NCBI RefSeq assembly: GCF_900155535.1
Contig: NZ_LT706963.1
Location: 483,734 to 547,733 of the forward strand
Source: Corynebacterium urinipleomorphum
GTDB lineage: Bacteria; Actinomycetota; Actinomycetes; Mycobacteriales; Mycobacteriaceae
Length of the DNA: 64,000 nucleotides
Reading direction: 5' to 3'
The position numbers and the translations under genes were made by a program. Under the pieces are notes generated by a model. The model saw only the letters and a list, made by a program, of their open reading frames with translations, searched no databases and had not been told where the DNA came from. Position 1 is the stretch's first letter; every line of letters starts with the position of its first letter. Positions 11,900 to 20,428 of the stretch are shown here, in pieces.

Positions 11900-12627
11900 T
11901 GCAGCCCGCCATTTCAGTGCACAACGTCACCGTGCGGTACGGTGACGTGCTCGCCCTCGACGACGCATCGCTTGAGCTGTACGCAGGGCGCGTTTGCGGG
12001 CTCGTGGGCATGAACGGCTCCGGCAAATCAACGCTGTTCAAAGTCATCATGGGCCAAATCCGCCCAGATTCTGGCACCGTGCGCGTCGAAGGAGACGATC
12101 CGTCGGTCGCACGTATTGACGGCGCGCTCGGGTATGTCCCACAACGCGAAGCGATCGACTTCGACTTCCCTGTCACGGTTGGGGAAGTGGTCATGATGGG
12201 CCGGTACGGAAAAATGGGGTGGACGCGGCGGCCAAGCACCGCCGACCACGACGCTGTCGCCCACGCGCTCGAACGCGTTGAGCTCACGGAGTACGCGCAC
12301 CGCCAGATTGGCCAACTCTCGGGAGGACAGCGCAAGCGGGCCTTCGTCGCCAGGGCAATCGCGCAAGAAGCGCGGATCATGCTTCTCGACGAGCCGTTCG
12401 CGGGCGTCGATAAGCGAACTGAGGCAACGATCACCCGGTTGCTCCGAGAACTCGCTGATGCCGGGACCACCGTCTTCGTTTCTACCCACGACCTGCAGGC
12501 TCTGCCGGGGCTCGCCGATGAAGCAATGCTGCTCATGCGGTCCGTGCTCATGCATGGAGACCCCCACGAGGTGCTGCAACCGAATAACCTCGCGAAAGCT
12601 TTTGGAATGGATGTGATGAACCGATGA
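11899..12627 (+). CDS. mntB: Metal ABC transporter ATP-binding protein (MntB-like)
   Basis: The 242-residue cytoplasmic ATPase powers import of the metal bound by the lipoprotein upstream. Walker A is GMNGSGKST (about residues 37-45), the signature motif is LSGGQRKRA, and Walker B is IMLLDEPFAGVD. It starts one base inside the previous stop (TAATG) and its end overlaps the permease start by four bases (ATGA), so the three subunits are translationally coupled. Substrate assignment follows the neighbouring mntR and operator. Confidence 0.92.
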   Translation: MQPAISVHNVTVRYGDVLALDDASLELYAGRVCGLVGMNGSGKSTLFKVIMGQIRPDSGTVRVEGDDPSVARIDGALGYVPQREAIDFDFPVTVGEVVMMGRYGKMGWTRRPSTADHDAVAHALERVELTEYAHRQIGQLSGGQRKRAFVARAIAQEARIMLLDEPFAGVDKRTEATITRLLRELADAGTTVFVSTHDLQALPGLADEAMLLMRSVLMHGDPHEVLQPNNLAKAFGMDVMNR

Positions 12628-13526
12628 TTTCTTGGCTGACTGATCCGTTCGCCTACGACTTCATGGTCCGTGCGCTGGCGACGACGCTGATTTCTTCGAT
12701 CGTGTGCGCGCTGCTGTCGTGCTGGCTCGTGCTCGTGGGCTGGTCTCTCATGGGCGATGCCGTCTCGCACGCGGTGTTTCCTGGCGTTGTGCTCGCCTAC
12801 ATCGCGGGAGTGCCGTTCGCCGTGGGTGCCGTCATCTTTGGCTTCATTGCGGTCGGGCTGATCGGGCTTGTGCGTGACACATCAAGGGTGAAAGAAGACG
12901 CGGCGATCGGCATCGTCTTCACCACATTATTTGCCATTGGGCTGGTGCTTGTCTCCGTCACGCCGTCGCAGACTGACCTGAACCACATCATTTTCGGCAA
13001 CCTGCTCGGGGTATCCAAGGCAGAGCTATTGCAGATTGTGGTTCTCGGTGTGCTGGTATTCGCCGTGCTCGTGCTCAAGCGCAAAGATTTTGTCCTCTTC
13101 GCCTTCGACCCGGTCCACGCGCACGCCATCGGGATGAACCCGAAGCTCATTGGGGCGGGGCTGCTTGCGTTGCTCGCTCTCACGTGCGTGGTGGGGTTGC
13201 AGGCTGTCGGCGTGATTTTGGTGGTGGCGATGCTGATCATCCCCGGTGCCACCGCGTACCTGCTGACCAATCGCTTCTGGCACATGCTCATCATCGCCCC
13301 GTCGATCGCGGCGCTGTGCGCAGTCGTCGGACTCTATGCCAGCTACTACCTCGACGCCTCCCCGGGCGGGTTGGTAGTCGTGGCGCAAGGGACGGTGTTC
13401 ATGCTCGTTTACCTGTTCAGCCCGTTGGAGGGCATCGTGGCTACTCGCTGGAGGTCGGCGCAGCGTCGGCAGGAGACACAAACAGAGCGTCCGTCGCAGA
13501 CCGGCCCAGCGATACAGGTTGGGTAG
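12624..13526 (+). CDS. mntC: Metal ABC transporter permease (MntC-like)
   Basis: A 300-residue ABC-3 family membrane protein with eight or nine helices; the first begins around LATTLISSIVCALLSCWLVL. It has the family segment LMGDAVSHAVFPGVVLAYI and the C-terminal helices around VGVILVVAMLIIPGATAYLL. Only one permease gene is present, so it probably forms a homodimer (C. diphtheriae has two). The last 86 bp overlap the 3' end of convergent mntR, and the C-terminal Arg/Gln/Thr-rich tail is encoded within that overlap. Confidence 0.9.
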   Translation: MISWLTDPFAYDFMVRALATTLISSIVCALLSCWLVLVGWSLMGDAVSHAVFPGVVLAYIAGVPFAVGAVIFGFIAVGLIGLVRDTSRVKEDAAIGIVFTTLFAIGLVLVSVTPSQTDLNHIIFGNLLGVSKAELLQIVVLGVLVFAVLVLKRKDFVLFAFDPVHAHAIGMNPKLIGAGLLALLALTCVVGLQAVGVILVVAMLIIPGATAYLLTNRFWHMLIIAPSIAALCAVVGLYASYYLDASPGGLVVVAQGTVFMLVYLFSPLEGIVATRWRSAQRRQETQTERPSQTGPAIQVG

Positions 13527-14151
13527 CGCCTACGAGGCGGATATCCAGCGCTTCGGAGAATGGCGCGCCCTCCGCAACATCGAGCGAGGCACCAACGACG
13601 AGTCCGTTTTTGTCGAAGTACTTCAGCAACTCGGGGTCCGAGTCAGAGATTCGTTCAATGACCACGCGGTGCCCAGCGCCGACCTCGGTGAGGGATCGCG
13701 CGTCCAAATTGCGCACCGCACCGTCAGCTGAAGGAATTGGGTCACCGTGCGGGTCGCGGGTGGGGTAGCCAAGGAACTCGTCGAGGCGTTCAACCATGAA
13801 GTCAGAGACGGCGTGCTCTAGGTGCTCCGCCTCGTCGTGCACCTGATCCCACCTGTAGCCAAGGCTTTCTACCAGGAACGTCTCGATGAGGCGGTGGCGT
13901 CTGATCATCTCGATGGCAAAGACTCGACCCTGCTTTGTCAGCTCTACCGAGCCGTACGGAGCGTGGGTGAGCAGACCCTGGGACGCCAACTTGCGCACCG
14001 CGTCTGAAACGGAGGACATGCGCAGGCCGGTCACCTTTGCCACAGACGAGGCCGTCACCGGGTCAGCTGACCACTCCGTCAGGCTCCAGATCGCCTTCAG
14101 GTAATTCTGCGTGGAGGTAGACAGATCATCGACGGATTGGGGCTCTGACAT
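13441..14151 (-). CDS. mntR: DtxR-family metal-dependent regulator MntR
   Basis: A 236-residue three-domain DtxR-like repressor. The winged helix is at residues 10-75 ([13 protein letters not shown], then [27 protein letters not shown]). The dimer and metal domain covers about 76-140 ([24 protein letters not shown]), and an SH3-like domain fills the rest. It is oriented toward the mnt operon and its 3' end overlaps the permease gene by 86 bp. The start is divergent from guaA, 133 bp away. Predicted to sense Mn(II) and repress mntABC; DtxR proper is usually a separate gene near sigB. Confidence 0.87.
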   Translation of the reverse strand: MSEPQSVDDLSTSTQNYLKAIWSLTEWSADPVTASSVAKVTGLRMSSVSDAVRKLASQGLLTHAPYGSVELTKQGRVFAIEMIRRHRLIETFLVESLGYRWDQVHDEAEHLEHAVSDFMVERLDEFLGYPTRDPHGDPIPSADGAVRNLDARSLTEVGAGHRVVIERISDSDPELLKYFDKNGLVVGASLDVAEGAPFSEALDIRLVGATQPVSLGRSATDALFVSPADAAPTSSE

Positions 14152-14284
14152 GAACCTGAGCCTATCGTCTTCTGCAGCGAATTACACGGAGCGTCAAACG
14201 GTAGGACTTCACGCGCCTGCCCACGCGGCGCAAAGCCCGAGCGCGAGCTCCGGCTCCCAAGGCCATGAGATAAACTCTGTAGGC

Positions 14285-15895
14285 GTGACAGAGTCGACAT
14301 CACTTGCAAACCCGGCAAATTCCGCCCCCGCGAACGCGCACCCCCGACCCGTCTTGGTCGTAGACTTCGGTGCGCAATACGCGCAGCTCATCGCACGTCG
14401 TGTGCGTGAGGCACGCATCTATTCAGAGGTCGTGCCCCACACCATCACGGCGGCAGAACTCAAGGAGAAGGACCCGGTGGCGCTGGTTCTCTCCGGCGGT
14501 CCGTCCTCCGTTTACGAGGACGGCGCACCCCAGCTCGACCCGGAGATCTTCAAACTGGGGCTACCGACCTTCGGCATTTGCTACGGCTTCCAGGTGATGA
14601 CGCAGGCGCTCGGTGGCACCGTGGCCAAGACCGGCTCCCGCGAGTACGGCCGCACCAACATGAATGTCCGCGGCGGCGTGCTCCACAACGGTCTGCAGGC
14701 CAACCACCCGGTGTGGATGAGCCACGGCGATTCCGTGACTGAGGCCCCGGAGGGCTTCGAGGTCACGGCATCGTCGGAGGGCGCGCCGGTCGCCGCCTTC
14801 GAGAACACCGGGAAGTGCATGGCGGGCGTCCAGTACCACCCGGAGGTCATGCACTCGCCGCACGGCCAGGAGGTGCTCACGCGCTTCCTCACCGAGATCG
14901 CCGGCCTCGAGCAGACCTGGACCGCATCCAATATTGCGGACCAGCTTATCGACGCAATCGCGGAGCAGGTCGGCCCCGATGGCCGCGCAATTTGCGGTCT
15001 GTCCGGCGGCGTGGACTCCGCTGTCGCCGCAGCCCTCGTGCAGCGCGCGATCGGCGACCGCCTCACTTGCGTCTTTGTCGACCACGGTCTGCTGCGCCAA
15101 GGCGAGCGCGAGCAGGTGGAGACTGATTTCGTCGCCGCCACCGGCGCCAAGCTGGTCACCGTCGACGAGCGTGAAGCCTTCCTGGGCAAGCTTGCCGGGG
15201 TGACCGAGCCGGAGGCGAAACGCAAGGCGATCGGTGCTGAGTTCATCCGCTCTTTCGAGCGCGCAGTCGCCGGTGTCCTCAGCGAGTCCGGTGACGATGC
15301 CCCCGTCGACTTCCTGGTGCAGGGCACCTTGTACCCGGATGTGGTGGAATCCGGCGGAGGCTCCGGCACCGCCAACATTAAGAGCCACCACAACGTCGGC
15401 GGCCTGCCCGACGACGTGGAGTTCGAGCTCGTTGAACCGCTGCGCCTGCTGTTCAAGGACGAGGTGCGCGCGGTGGGCCGGGAGCTCGGCCTGCCCGAGG
15501 TGATTGTCAACCGTCAGCCTTTCCCGGGTCCCGGCCTGGGCATCCGCATCATTGGCGAGGTCACCGAGGAGCGTCTGGAAACCCTGCGCGCCGCCGACGC
15601 GATCGCGCGCGAGGAGCTGACCAAGGCCGGTCTCGACGACCAGATCTGGCAGTGCCCGGTCGTCCTGCTCGCCGACGTTCGCTCCGTCGGCGTCCAGGGC
15701 GACGGCCGCACCTACGGTCATCCGATCGTCCTGCGCCCGGTCGCCTCCGAGGATGCCATGACCGCTGACTGGGTCCGCATCCCCTACGAGGTGCTGGAGA
15801 CCATTTCCACCCGCATCACCAACGAGGTCGAGGACGTCAACCGCGTCGTGCTGGACATCACGTCAAAGCCGCCGGCCACCATAGAGTGGGAGTAG
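14285..15895 (+). CDS. guaA: GMP synthase (glutamine-hydrolysing) GuaA
   Basis: A 536-residue enzyme converting XMP to GMP with ATP and glutamine. The class I amidotransferase domain (about 20-215) has the nucleophile in GICYGFQ and the HPEV histidine. The PP-loop is [13 protein letters not shown], followed by the C-terminal dimerisation domain with QPFPGPGLG and the final TIEWE. The GTG at 14285 gives the normal family N-terminus; an open frame upstream from 14111 is low-complexity and overlaps mntR. GATAAAC about 13 bases before the GTG suggests a leaderless or very short leader mRNA. Confidence 0.96.
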   Translation: MTESTSLANPANSAPANAHPRPVLVVDFGAQYAQLIARRVREARIYSEVVPHTITAAELKEKDPVALVLSGGPSSVYEDGAPQLDPEIFKLGLPTFGICYGFQVMTQALGGTVAKTGSREYGRTNMNVRGGVLHNGLQANHPVWMSHGDSVTEAPEGFEVTASSEGAPVAAFENTGKCMAGVQYHPEVMHSPHGQEVLTRFLTEIAGLEQTWTASNIADQLIDAIAEQVGPDGRAICGLSGGVDSAVAAALVQRAIGDRLTCVFVDHGLLRQGEREQVETDFVAATGAKLVTVDEREAFLGKLAGVTEPEAKRKAIGAEFIRSFERAVAGVLSESGDDAPVDFLVQGTLYPDVVESGGGSGTANIKSHHNVGGLPDDVEFELVEPLRLLFKDEVRAVGRELGLPEVIVNRQPFPGPGLGIRIIGEVTEERLETLRAADAIAREELTKAGLDDQIWQCPVVLLADVRSVGVQGDGRTYGHPIVLRPVASEDAMTADWVRIPYEVLETISTRITNEVEDVNRVVLDITSKPPATIEWE

Positions 15896-15942
15896 GCCGG
15901 GAACGGCACGGGACCGGAACGGACCGTTTGAATGGCGTGCCC

Positions 15943-16031
15943 GTGGATCTCGATGACATCGCGGAGCCTGATACCAATTTTCACCTGGTCTTTTATCTGG
16001 TGACGGTGCGGGAGCCGTAATCGAGATCCAC
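15943..16031. repeat. 12-bp perfect inverted repeat between guaA and the PspC gene
   Basis: GTGGATCTCGAT (15943-15954) is mirrored by ATCGAGATCCAC (16020-16031), enclosing 65 bp that includes a smaller imperfect hairpin TCACC...GGTGA. It fills the gap between two convergent genes. It could be a long-range terminator stem for either strand, but no T-run follows. Confidence 0.5.
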
Positions 16032-16036
16032 CGGCT

Positions 16037-17164
16037 CTACTCGAATTTCCCGGCCACGCGGATCGAGCCGATGTTCTGGTGAAGGTTCAGTGTCAACAAC
16101 TCACCCGCACCGCCACCACTGCTGTCCAAGCGCTCGTCCGGGCAGGCGATGTCGCCCACGTTGACGGTGCAGTTCACTTTGATCGGGCCGTGATTCTTGG
16201 GCAGCAAGACCTCGATCGATCCTGCGGTGCCGGTCACGTCGAGCGTCGCGGGCTCCTCAAGCACTTCCAGGTCCGTCAGGTCGACGGTGAGGTTGCCGAA
16301 GGTCTTGTCGATCGGGTGGAGGGAAGTGGCGCTTTCGATTCCCACATCTGCCTGTCCGAACCGGCTCCAATCGCCGTGGCGGATCTCGCTGGCGAACATT
16401 CCGGCAGTGAACACCACCGCGGACAGCACTAATGCAATGGGCAGCCACAGCCACAGCGGGCGATTCCGTTTCGGTGCAGAGGCGGAGTACCCGAAGCCGG
16501 GCGCGCTGTAGCTGTAGCCGTAGCCGTAACCGGGTTGAGACGAATAGCTGTTGTACTGCGAGTACCCGCTGTAGTCCGTGTCGCCGGAAAAGTTCGTGGG
16601 CTCCGGTGCTGGATGCGTTGAGCTGAAGAATTCTGGATCAGGGCTGCCGGCCAGCGAGCTCGGTTGCGCAGAATCGGCGCGCATCGCGTCGTAGTGCGCC
16701 CGCAGCGCCGGCGGGGGTTCCGGGGTGCGCTGGTGGAGTGCCCACCACCCGGCGAACGCGGCGAATGTGCCGATTAGCGGCGCCAAGGTCGTGCGCGCAT
16801 CGGTGCTAAACGTGATGGACGGGAAGAAGAACAGCAAGCCGATGAGCAGAAGATAACCGGTGCTGCGGTCGTCCAGTTCGGTCTTGTTCAGCCTTTCCTT
16901 GGGGGTGAAGATCGCGTCAGCTGGCGAGGTCTGCGTGCTCAGCCGCGGCATGGTGAACCAGCACAGTAGGTACATGAAGATCCCGCCGCCGAGGATAAAT
17001 GCCAGCACGGCGAACGAGACGCGGACAAGGGTCGCGTCGACCTCGTAACGCGCGCCGATCCCCTCGCAGACGCCTGCGATTGGGGGATTCGCGCCTTCTT
17101 GCTTCGTGATTCGCGGAGGTCGCGTCTCCCACATGCTCCGTGACGTGCTTGGGGTGGTGTTCAT
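16037..17164 (-). CDS. PspC-domain membrane protein with LiaF-like C-terminal domain
   Basis: A 375-residue membrane protein. The N-terminal PspC domain (about residues 17-75) includes ANPPIAGVCEGIGARYEVD and a helix around FAVLAFILGGGIFMYLLC. Two further helices follow near 105-140. Then comes a Tyr/Ser/Gly-rich linker (SGYSQYNSYSSQPGYGYGY) and another helix (LWLPIALVLSAVVF). The C-terminal 110 residues, with repeated VDVT/IEVLLP-type strands, look like the beta-rich domain of LiaF-type envelope-stress proteins. An ATG five codons upstream (17179) is an alternative start. Likely senses or buffers membrane stress; function inferred. Confidence 0.8.
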   Translation of the reverse strand: MNTTPSTSRSMWETRPPRITKQEGANPPIAGVCEGIGARYEVDATLVRVSFAVLAFILGGGIFMYLLCWFTMPRLSTQTSPADAIFTPKERLNKTELDDRSTGYLLLIGLLFFFPSITFSTDARTTLAPLIGTFAAFAGWWALHQRTPEPPPALRAHYDAMRADSAQPSSLAGSPDPEFFSSTHPAPEPTNFSGDTDYSGYSQYNSYSSQPGYGYGYSYSAPGFGYSASAPKRNRPLWLWLPIALVLSAVVFTAGMFASEIRHGDWSRFGQADVGIESATSLHPIDKTFGNLTVDLTDLEVLEEPATLDVTGTAGSIEVLLPKNHGPIKVNCTVNVGDIACPDERLDSSGGGAGELLTLNLHQNIGSIRVAGKFE

Positions 17165-17239
17165 GCCTCCAGTATGCATTCTGCGGGCAAAGCTAGTCGG
17201 CTGGATGGACCGGCCGTGGGGTCGGGTCCGTGGAGCCTC

Positions 17240-17460
17240 GCATGAAACCTGAACTCGTCCGCATAGGTGATGCCGCCAGATTTCTGAACTTCCTGGTCGG
17301 GGAGGTGTCGGTGCTCCCGCTGCTTCTCTTTGTCTCCGGTTTGCCCTGGTTAAGTTCAGGTTTCTTTCTCAAACCTGAACTCCTTGCCTAATATGCACGT
17401 AAGGGCGCACATAAAGCCCCGGTTCTCCTTATTCGAGACCTGTGGATTCAGGTTTCATGC
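17240..17460. repeat. 221-bp palindromic element with four AAACCTGAA-type motifs
   Basis: Perfect 14-bp arms GCATGAAACCTGAA (17240-17253) and TTCAGGTTTCATGC (17447-17460) enclose an inner hairpin, GTTCAGGTTT (17354-17363) with AAACCTGAAC (17371-17380). The same core therefore occurs four times, two in each orientation. It occupies nearly all of the 312-bp gap 17165-17476, which holds no gene. It could be an operator array upstream of the PspC gene, or the relic of a small mobile element. Confidence 0.6.
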
Positions 17461-17476
17461 AACACAGCGCGAGCTG

Positions 17477-17887
17477 CTACTCCGCGTATGCGAGGCGGCG
17501 CGAGCCGTCGACATGCGGGTATAGCACCCACGCTGCAGCCGCGACAAGAACGCCCACCAGCACCGCGCCCCACACAGGCCACTGCGCGAGCGGGGCGAGC
17601 ATGAGGGCCAGCCACCAGAGCATCAAGGGCGCAAGCATGCTTATCGACGGCACCATGCTCACCTTCTTCTCCTCCGCGAACGCCCGCATCTGCCCGCGGT
17701 AGGGGTGGAGCATGGTGACTGCGACGGCGAACGCGACGCAGCCGAGTGCGGCGAGCACTTTCGGGCCGATGGGCAGTTGGGAGACCATGACCGCGATTGA
17801 GCCGGCGACACCAGCGCTACCTGCGGTTCGCACGATCAACGGAGTGGGGATCGGGGTGACGCGAGTGCGGACGTCGTAGGCGTACAT
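17477..17887 (-). CDS. Small integral membrane protein divergent from imuA'
   Basis: A 136-residue protein with four probable helices: AGSIAVMVSQLPIG to AALGCVAFAVAVTML, then LAPLMLWWLALMLAPLAQW and VWGAVLVGVLVAAAAWVLY. It starts MYAYDVRTRVTPIP and ends HVDGSRRLAYAE. I do not recognise the family. The ATG at 17887 is chosen because sequence further upstream is the divergent promoter region; no clear ribosome site is visible. Its promoter region shares an SOS box with imuA', so it may be DNA-damage regulated. Confidence 0.65.
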   Translation of the reverse strand: MYAYDVRTRVTPIPTPLIVRTAGSAGVAGSIAVMVSQLPIGPKVLAALGCVAFAVAVTMLHPYRGQMRAFAEEKKVSMVPSISMLAPLMLWWLALMLAPLAQWPVWGAVLVGVLVAAAAWVLYPHVDGSRRLAYAE

Positions 17888-17916
17888 GGGTGTGGACGCT
17901 ACCACATGACCTGCTA

Positions 17917-17932
17917 TAGAAAATATGTTCGA
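17917..17932. promoter_or_regulatory. LexA (SOS) box at imuA'
   Basis: TAGAAAATATGTTCGA matches the corynebacterial SOS box TCGAA[A/C]A-N2-TGTTCGA at 13 of 14 defined positions. It lies between the divergent membrane-protein gene and imuA', just upstream of the imuA' -35 hexamer. Confidence 0.8.
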
Positions 17933-17941
17933 TATTTTCGA

Positions 17942-17970
17942 TTGACCTTGGTTCACCCACGGAGCATAAT
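17942..17970 (+). promoter_or_regulatory. imuA' promoter, probably leaderless
   Basis: -35 TTGACC (17942-17947), 17 bp, and -10 CATAAT (17965-17970). The GTG start codon is eight bases past the -10, so transcription should begin at or next to the start codon. The SOS box lies directly upstream. Confidence 0.65.
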
Positions 17971-17978
17971 CAACCACC

Positions 17979-18770
17979 GTGGGTGGAACAAGTGTTCGTA
18001 AGGCGGTCCCGGAAGTGGACCTGGCGGCAATGCCGGCGGGCCCTGCGGTGTCCGTCGGCTCTGTCGGCATCACGCGCGCCGAACAGATCGCTGAACTCCG
18101 CTCAAAAATGGCGCAGATCGGTGGTGCTGTCTCCGGGGGCGGTGGGGATTCCGCCGGTTTTTCGGGAGAGATCGTCGCCGGGGAGGATGTTCTTGGTCTC
18201 GGAGAACAATTCCGTTTCCTCCTCCCCGGGGGAGGCCTGCCGCGGTGTGCAGTCACACACATGAGCGATACTCCGGCACTGGTCGCGGAAATGCTCCTTC
18301 ACGTTGTGCAGGCAGGCGGCTACGCCGGTGTGGTGGGGTGGCCGGAGTTGTCCTACGCCGGGATAGACAAGCGGCACCTGAACCGTATTATCGCTGTTCC
18401 GGATCCGGGTGTGGACCCGTTGGGGATCACCGCGGTGCTCACGGAGGGGCTGGATCTCGTCGTGTACCGCTCGCCGGTGGAGTTAACCCTCTCCCCGGTG
18501 CGGTGCCGTCCGCTGCTGGGCAAACTCCGCAAAGGCCGGGCTGCGCTCATGATGGTCGGTGCCACTGTGCCGTCGCCGGCGCTCACCGTTACCGGGGATG
18601 TGGAGGCGTTTCACGGGATCGGCCGGGGCACAGGGCGCATCACCGGCGTGGATATCCGTGTGCGGGCGCAGTCCAAAAGCGCTCACCCCGCGTCGGCGAC
18701 TGTCACGGTGGGGCGAGCAGCGGAAACAACTGCGTCAGTCGGGGCTCCAGCGCTGAAGGTGGTGCGGTAA
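17979..18770 (+). CDS. imuA': ImuA', mutasome accessory protein
   Basis: A 263-residue RecA-fold-like protein of the actinobacterial mutasome, which with ImuB and DnaE2 carries out error-prone translesion synthesis after DNA damage. The N-terminus is VRKAVPEVDLAAMPAGPA, a Gly-rich linker follows (residues 52-63), and the core has LPGGGLPRCAVTHMSDTPALV and AGGYAGVVGWPELSYAGID. There is no intact Walker A motif, as expected for ImuA'. The stop codon abuts the imuB GTG. Regulated by the LexA box upstream. Identification rests on position and general similarity. Confidence 0.82.
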   Translation: MGGTSVRKAVPEVDLAAMPAGPAVSVGSVGITRAEQIAELRSKMAQIGGAVSGGGGDSAGFSGEIVAGEDVLGLGEQFRFLLPGGGLPRCAVTHMSDTPALVAEMLLHVVQAGGYAGVVGWPELSYAGIDKRHLNRIIAVPDPGVDPLGITAVLTEGLDLVVYRSPVELTLSPVRCRPLLGKLRKGRAALMMVGATVPSPALTVTGDVEAFHGIGRGTGRITGVDIRVRAQSKSAHPASATVTVGRAAETTASVGAPALKVVR

Positions 18771-20348
18771 GTGCGCGTCGCGGCAGTGTGGTTCCCGGAT
18801 TGGCCGGTGCAGGCCGCGCGGCTCGAGGCGGACGACCAATTGGAGGAGCCTCTGGCTATCGGCGCGCAGCACCGCATCAAGGTGGTCTCGCACCGCGCCC
18901 GCGCGCTGGGGGTGCACCGCGGGATGAAAGTCCGCCATGCCCAGTCGGTGTGCCCGGAGCTCACGGTTGTCGACGATAACCCGGACCGTGACGGCCGCAT
19001 GTTCACCGCGCTTGCAGCGGGCTTCGACGATGTCGCAGCGTCAGTGGAGGTGCTCCGGCCGGGGCTCGTCATCGTGGATGCCGCCGCCGCTGGGTCGTTC
19101 CACGGCAGCGAGGAAAAAGCGACGGAGATGCTCATCGATGCCGCAGCGCGCCGGGGCATTGATGCCTTCGCCGGCGTGGCCGATGAGATCGCCACAGCGC
19201 TCATCGCCGCTCGGTCCTCCGCAATCGTTCCGGCGGGGACATCGGCGGATTTCCTCGCCCGGCAACCGTTGAATGTGCTGTTGGCGGAGACCAGCTTGGG
19301 TGCGGACACGGAGACGGTGAAGGCGCTGGGGCAGTTGGGTGTGGCGACGCTGGGGGAGCTCGCCCAGCTGCCGTCGACGGCGGTGTCCACACGGTTCGGG
19401 AACGCGGGCATGGCCTGCCACCGCATCGCCCGTGCCGCGCCGGACCGCCGTGTCGCGCCGGAGCTTCCTGCCGCGGACCTCAGCGTGGCGGTCACGCCGG
19501 AGGACCCGATCGACAGAGTCGATTCCGCCGCGTTCGCCGCCCGCGCGCTGGCCGCCAGCCTGCACGAGCGCCTGGCGGAGGCGGGCCAGAATTGTCTCCG
19601 GCTGAAGGTGAAGGCGGAGCTGTCGGACGGCACTGTTGTCGAGCGCACCTGGCGCACCCGTGAAGCGCTCACGGAGGAAGCGACGGCCGACCGCGTGCGG
19701 TGGCAGCTGGACGGCTGGTTGACCAGCGGGGGAGCGGGCACGATCACCTCGCTGATCCTCGAGCCGCTGGAGCTCGCCCAGCCGGACCCGGTGGGGCAGT
19801 TGTGGGGCACAGGCGGCGGAAGCAATAACAGCAATAACGGGGAAGCCCGCCGGGTGGCGGAACGTGTGCAGTCTGCGCTGGGGATCGACGCGGTGCTGCA
19901 GCCGCGGTTCGTGGGAGGGCGCGGGGTCGCCGAACGCATCGCGCTCATCCCGTTCGGGGAGCGTGACCCAGAGTCCGCCGACGGGAAAGATCCGGCTGGC
20001 GCGTCGTGGCCCGGGGCGATTCCGCCGCCGCTGCCGGCGCGGATCGGCGGTGGTGTGGACCACCCGGCGTCCCGGATCGTCATGATCGATGACGCGGCGC
20101 GCCCCGTCGGTGTCACTGCTGAAGCACTGCTCAGCACCACCCCGTATGCGTTGAGCTGGGGCGGGAACCACTATCTGGTCACCGGGTGGGCGGGGCCGTG
20201 GCCGGTCGACGAGGGCTGGTGGGGCGAGAATCCCCAGAAGGTGGCGCGGCTCCAAGTCGTGGGCACACGGGAAGAAGGCGGTAGCCCGCTGGCGTGGCTG
20301 CTGCTGTGGACGAAGCAGACGTGGAGGGTGGAAGCGATGTACAGCTGA
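18771..20348 (+). CDS. imuB: ImuB, inactive Y-family polymerase-like mutasome hub
   Basis: A 525-residue Y-family polymerase homologue. It begins RVAAVWFPDWPVQAARLEAD, where the usual catalytic aspartate is replaced, and the second catalytic DE pair is replaced in GLVIVDAAAAGSFHG, so it should not polymerise. ImuB instead links DnaE2 to the sliding clamp. A candidate clamp-binding motif GQLWG lies at about residues 341-345, as in mycobacteria (QLPLWG). It is followed by a Ser/Asn-rich spacer (GGGSNNSNN) and a C-terminal domain for partner binding. Translationally coupled to imuA'. Confidence 0.9.
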   Translation: MRVAAVWFPDWPVQAARLEADDQLEEPLAIGAQHRIKVVSHRARALGVHRGMKVRHAQSVCPELTVVDDNPDRDGRMFTALAAGFDDVAASVEVLRPGLVIVDAAAAGSFHGSEEKATEMLIDAAARRGIDAFAGVADEIATALIAARSSAIVPAGTSADFLARQPLNVLLAETSLGADTETVKALGQLGVATLGELAQLPSTAVSTRFGNAGMACHRIARAAPDRRVAPELPAADLSVAVTPEDPIDRVDSAAFAARALAASLHERLAEAGQNCLRLKVKAELSDGTVVERTWRTREALTEEATADRVRWQLDGWLTSGGAGTITSLILEPLELAQPDPVGQLWGTGGGSNNSNNGEARRVAERVQSALGIDAVLQPRFVGGRGVAERIALIPFGERDPESADGKDPAGASWPGAIPPPLPARIGGGVDHPASRIVMIDDAARPVGVTAEALLSTTPYALSWGGNHYLVTGWAGPWPVDEGWWGENPQKVARLQVVGTREEGGSPLAWLLLWTKQTWRVEAMYS

Positions 20349-20428
20349 TGTGTGGGCTGGTGAGGGGAGGGAGGGACGTCGATAAGCGTCATTGGGGCGT
20401 TTTTGAAAGATAGGCTACCCTTAGAAAC

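Noticed and set aside
14111..14284. N-terminal extension of GuaA
   Set aside because: The extra 58 codons are Ser/Ala-rich, overlap mntR, and the family N-terminus begins shortly after the GTG at 14285.
20405..20425. Possible DtxR box upstream of the ferredoxin-like gene
   Set aside because: Only about 11 of 19 positions fit and the central palindrome is broken; the sequence is better read as a -10 region.
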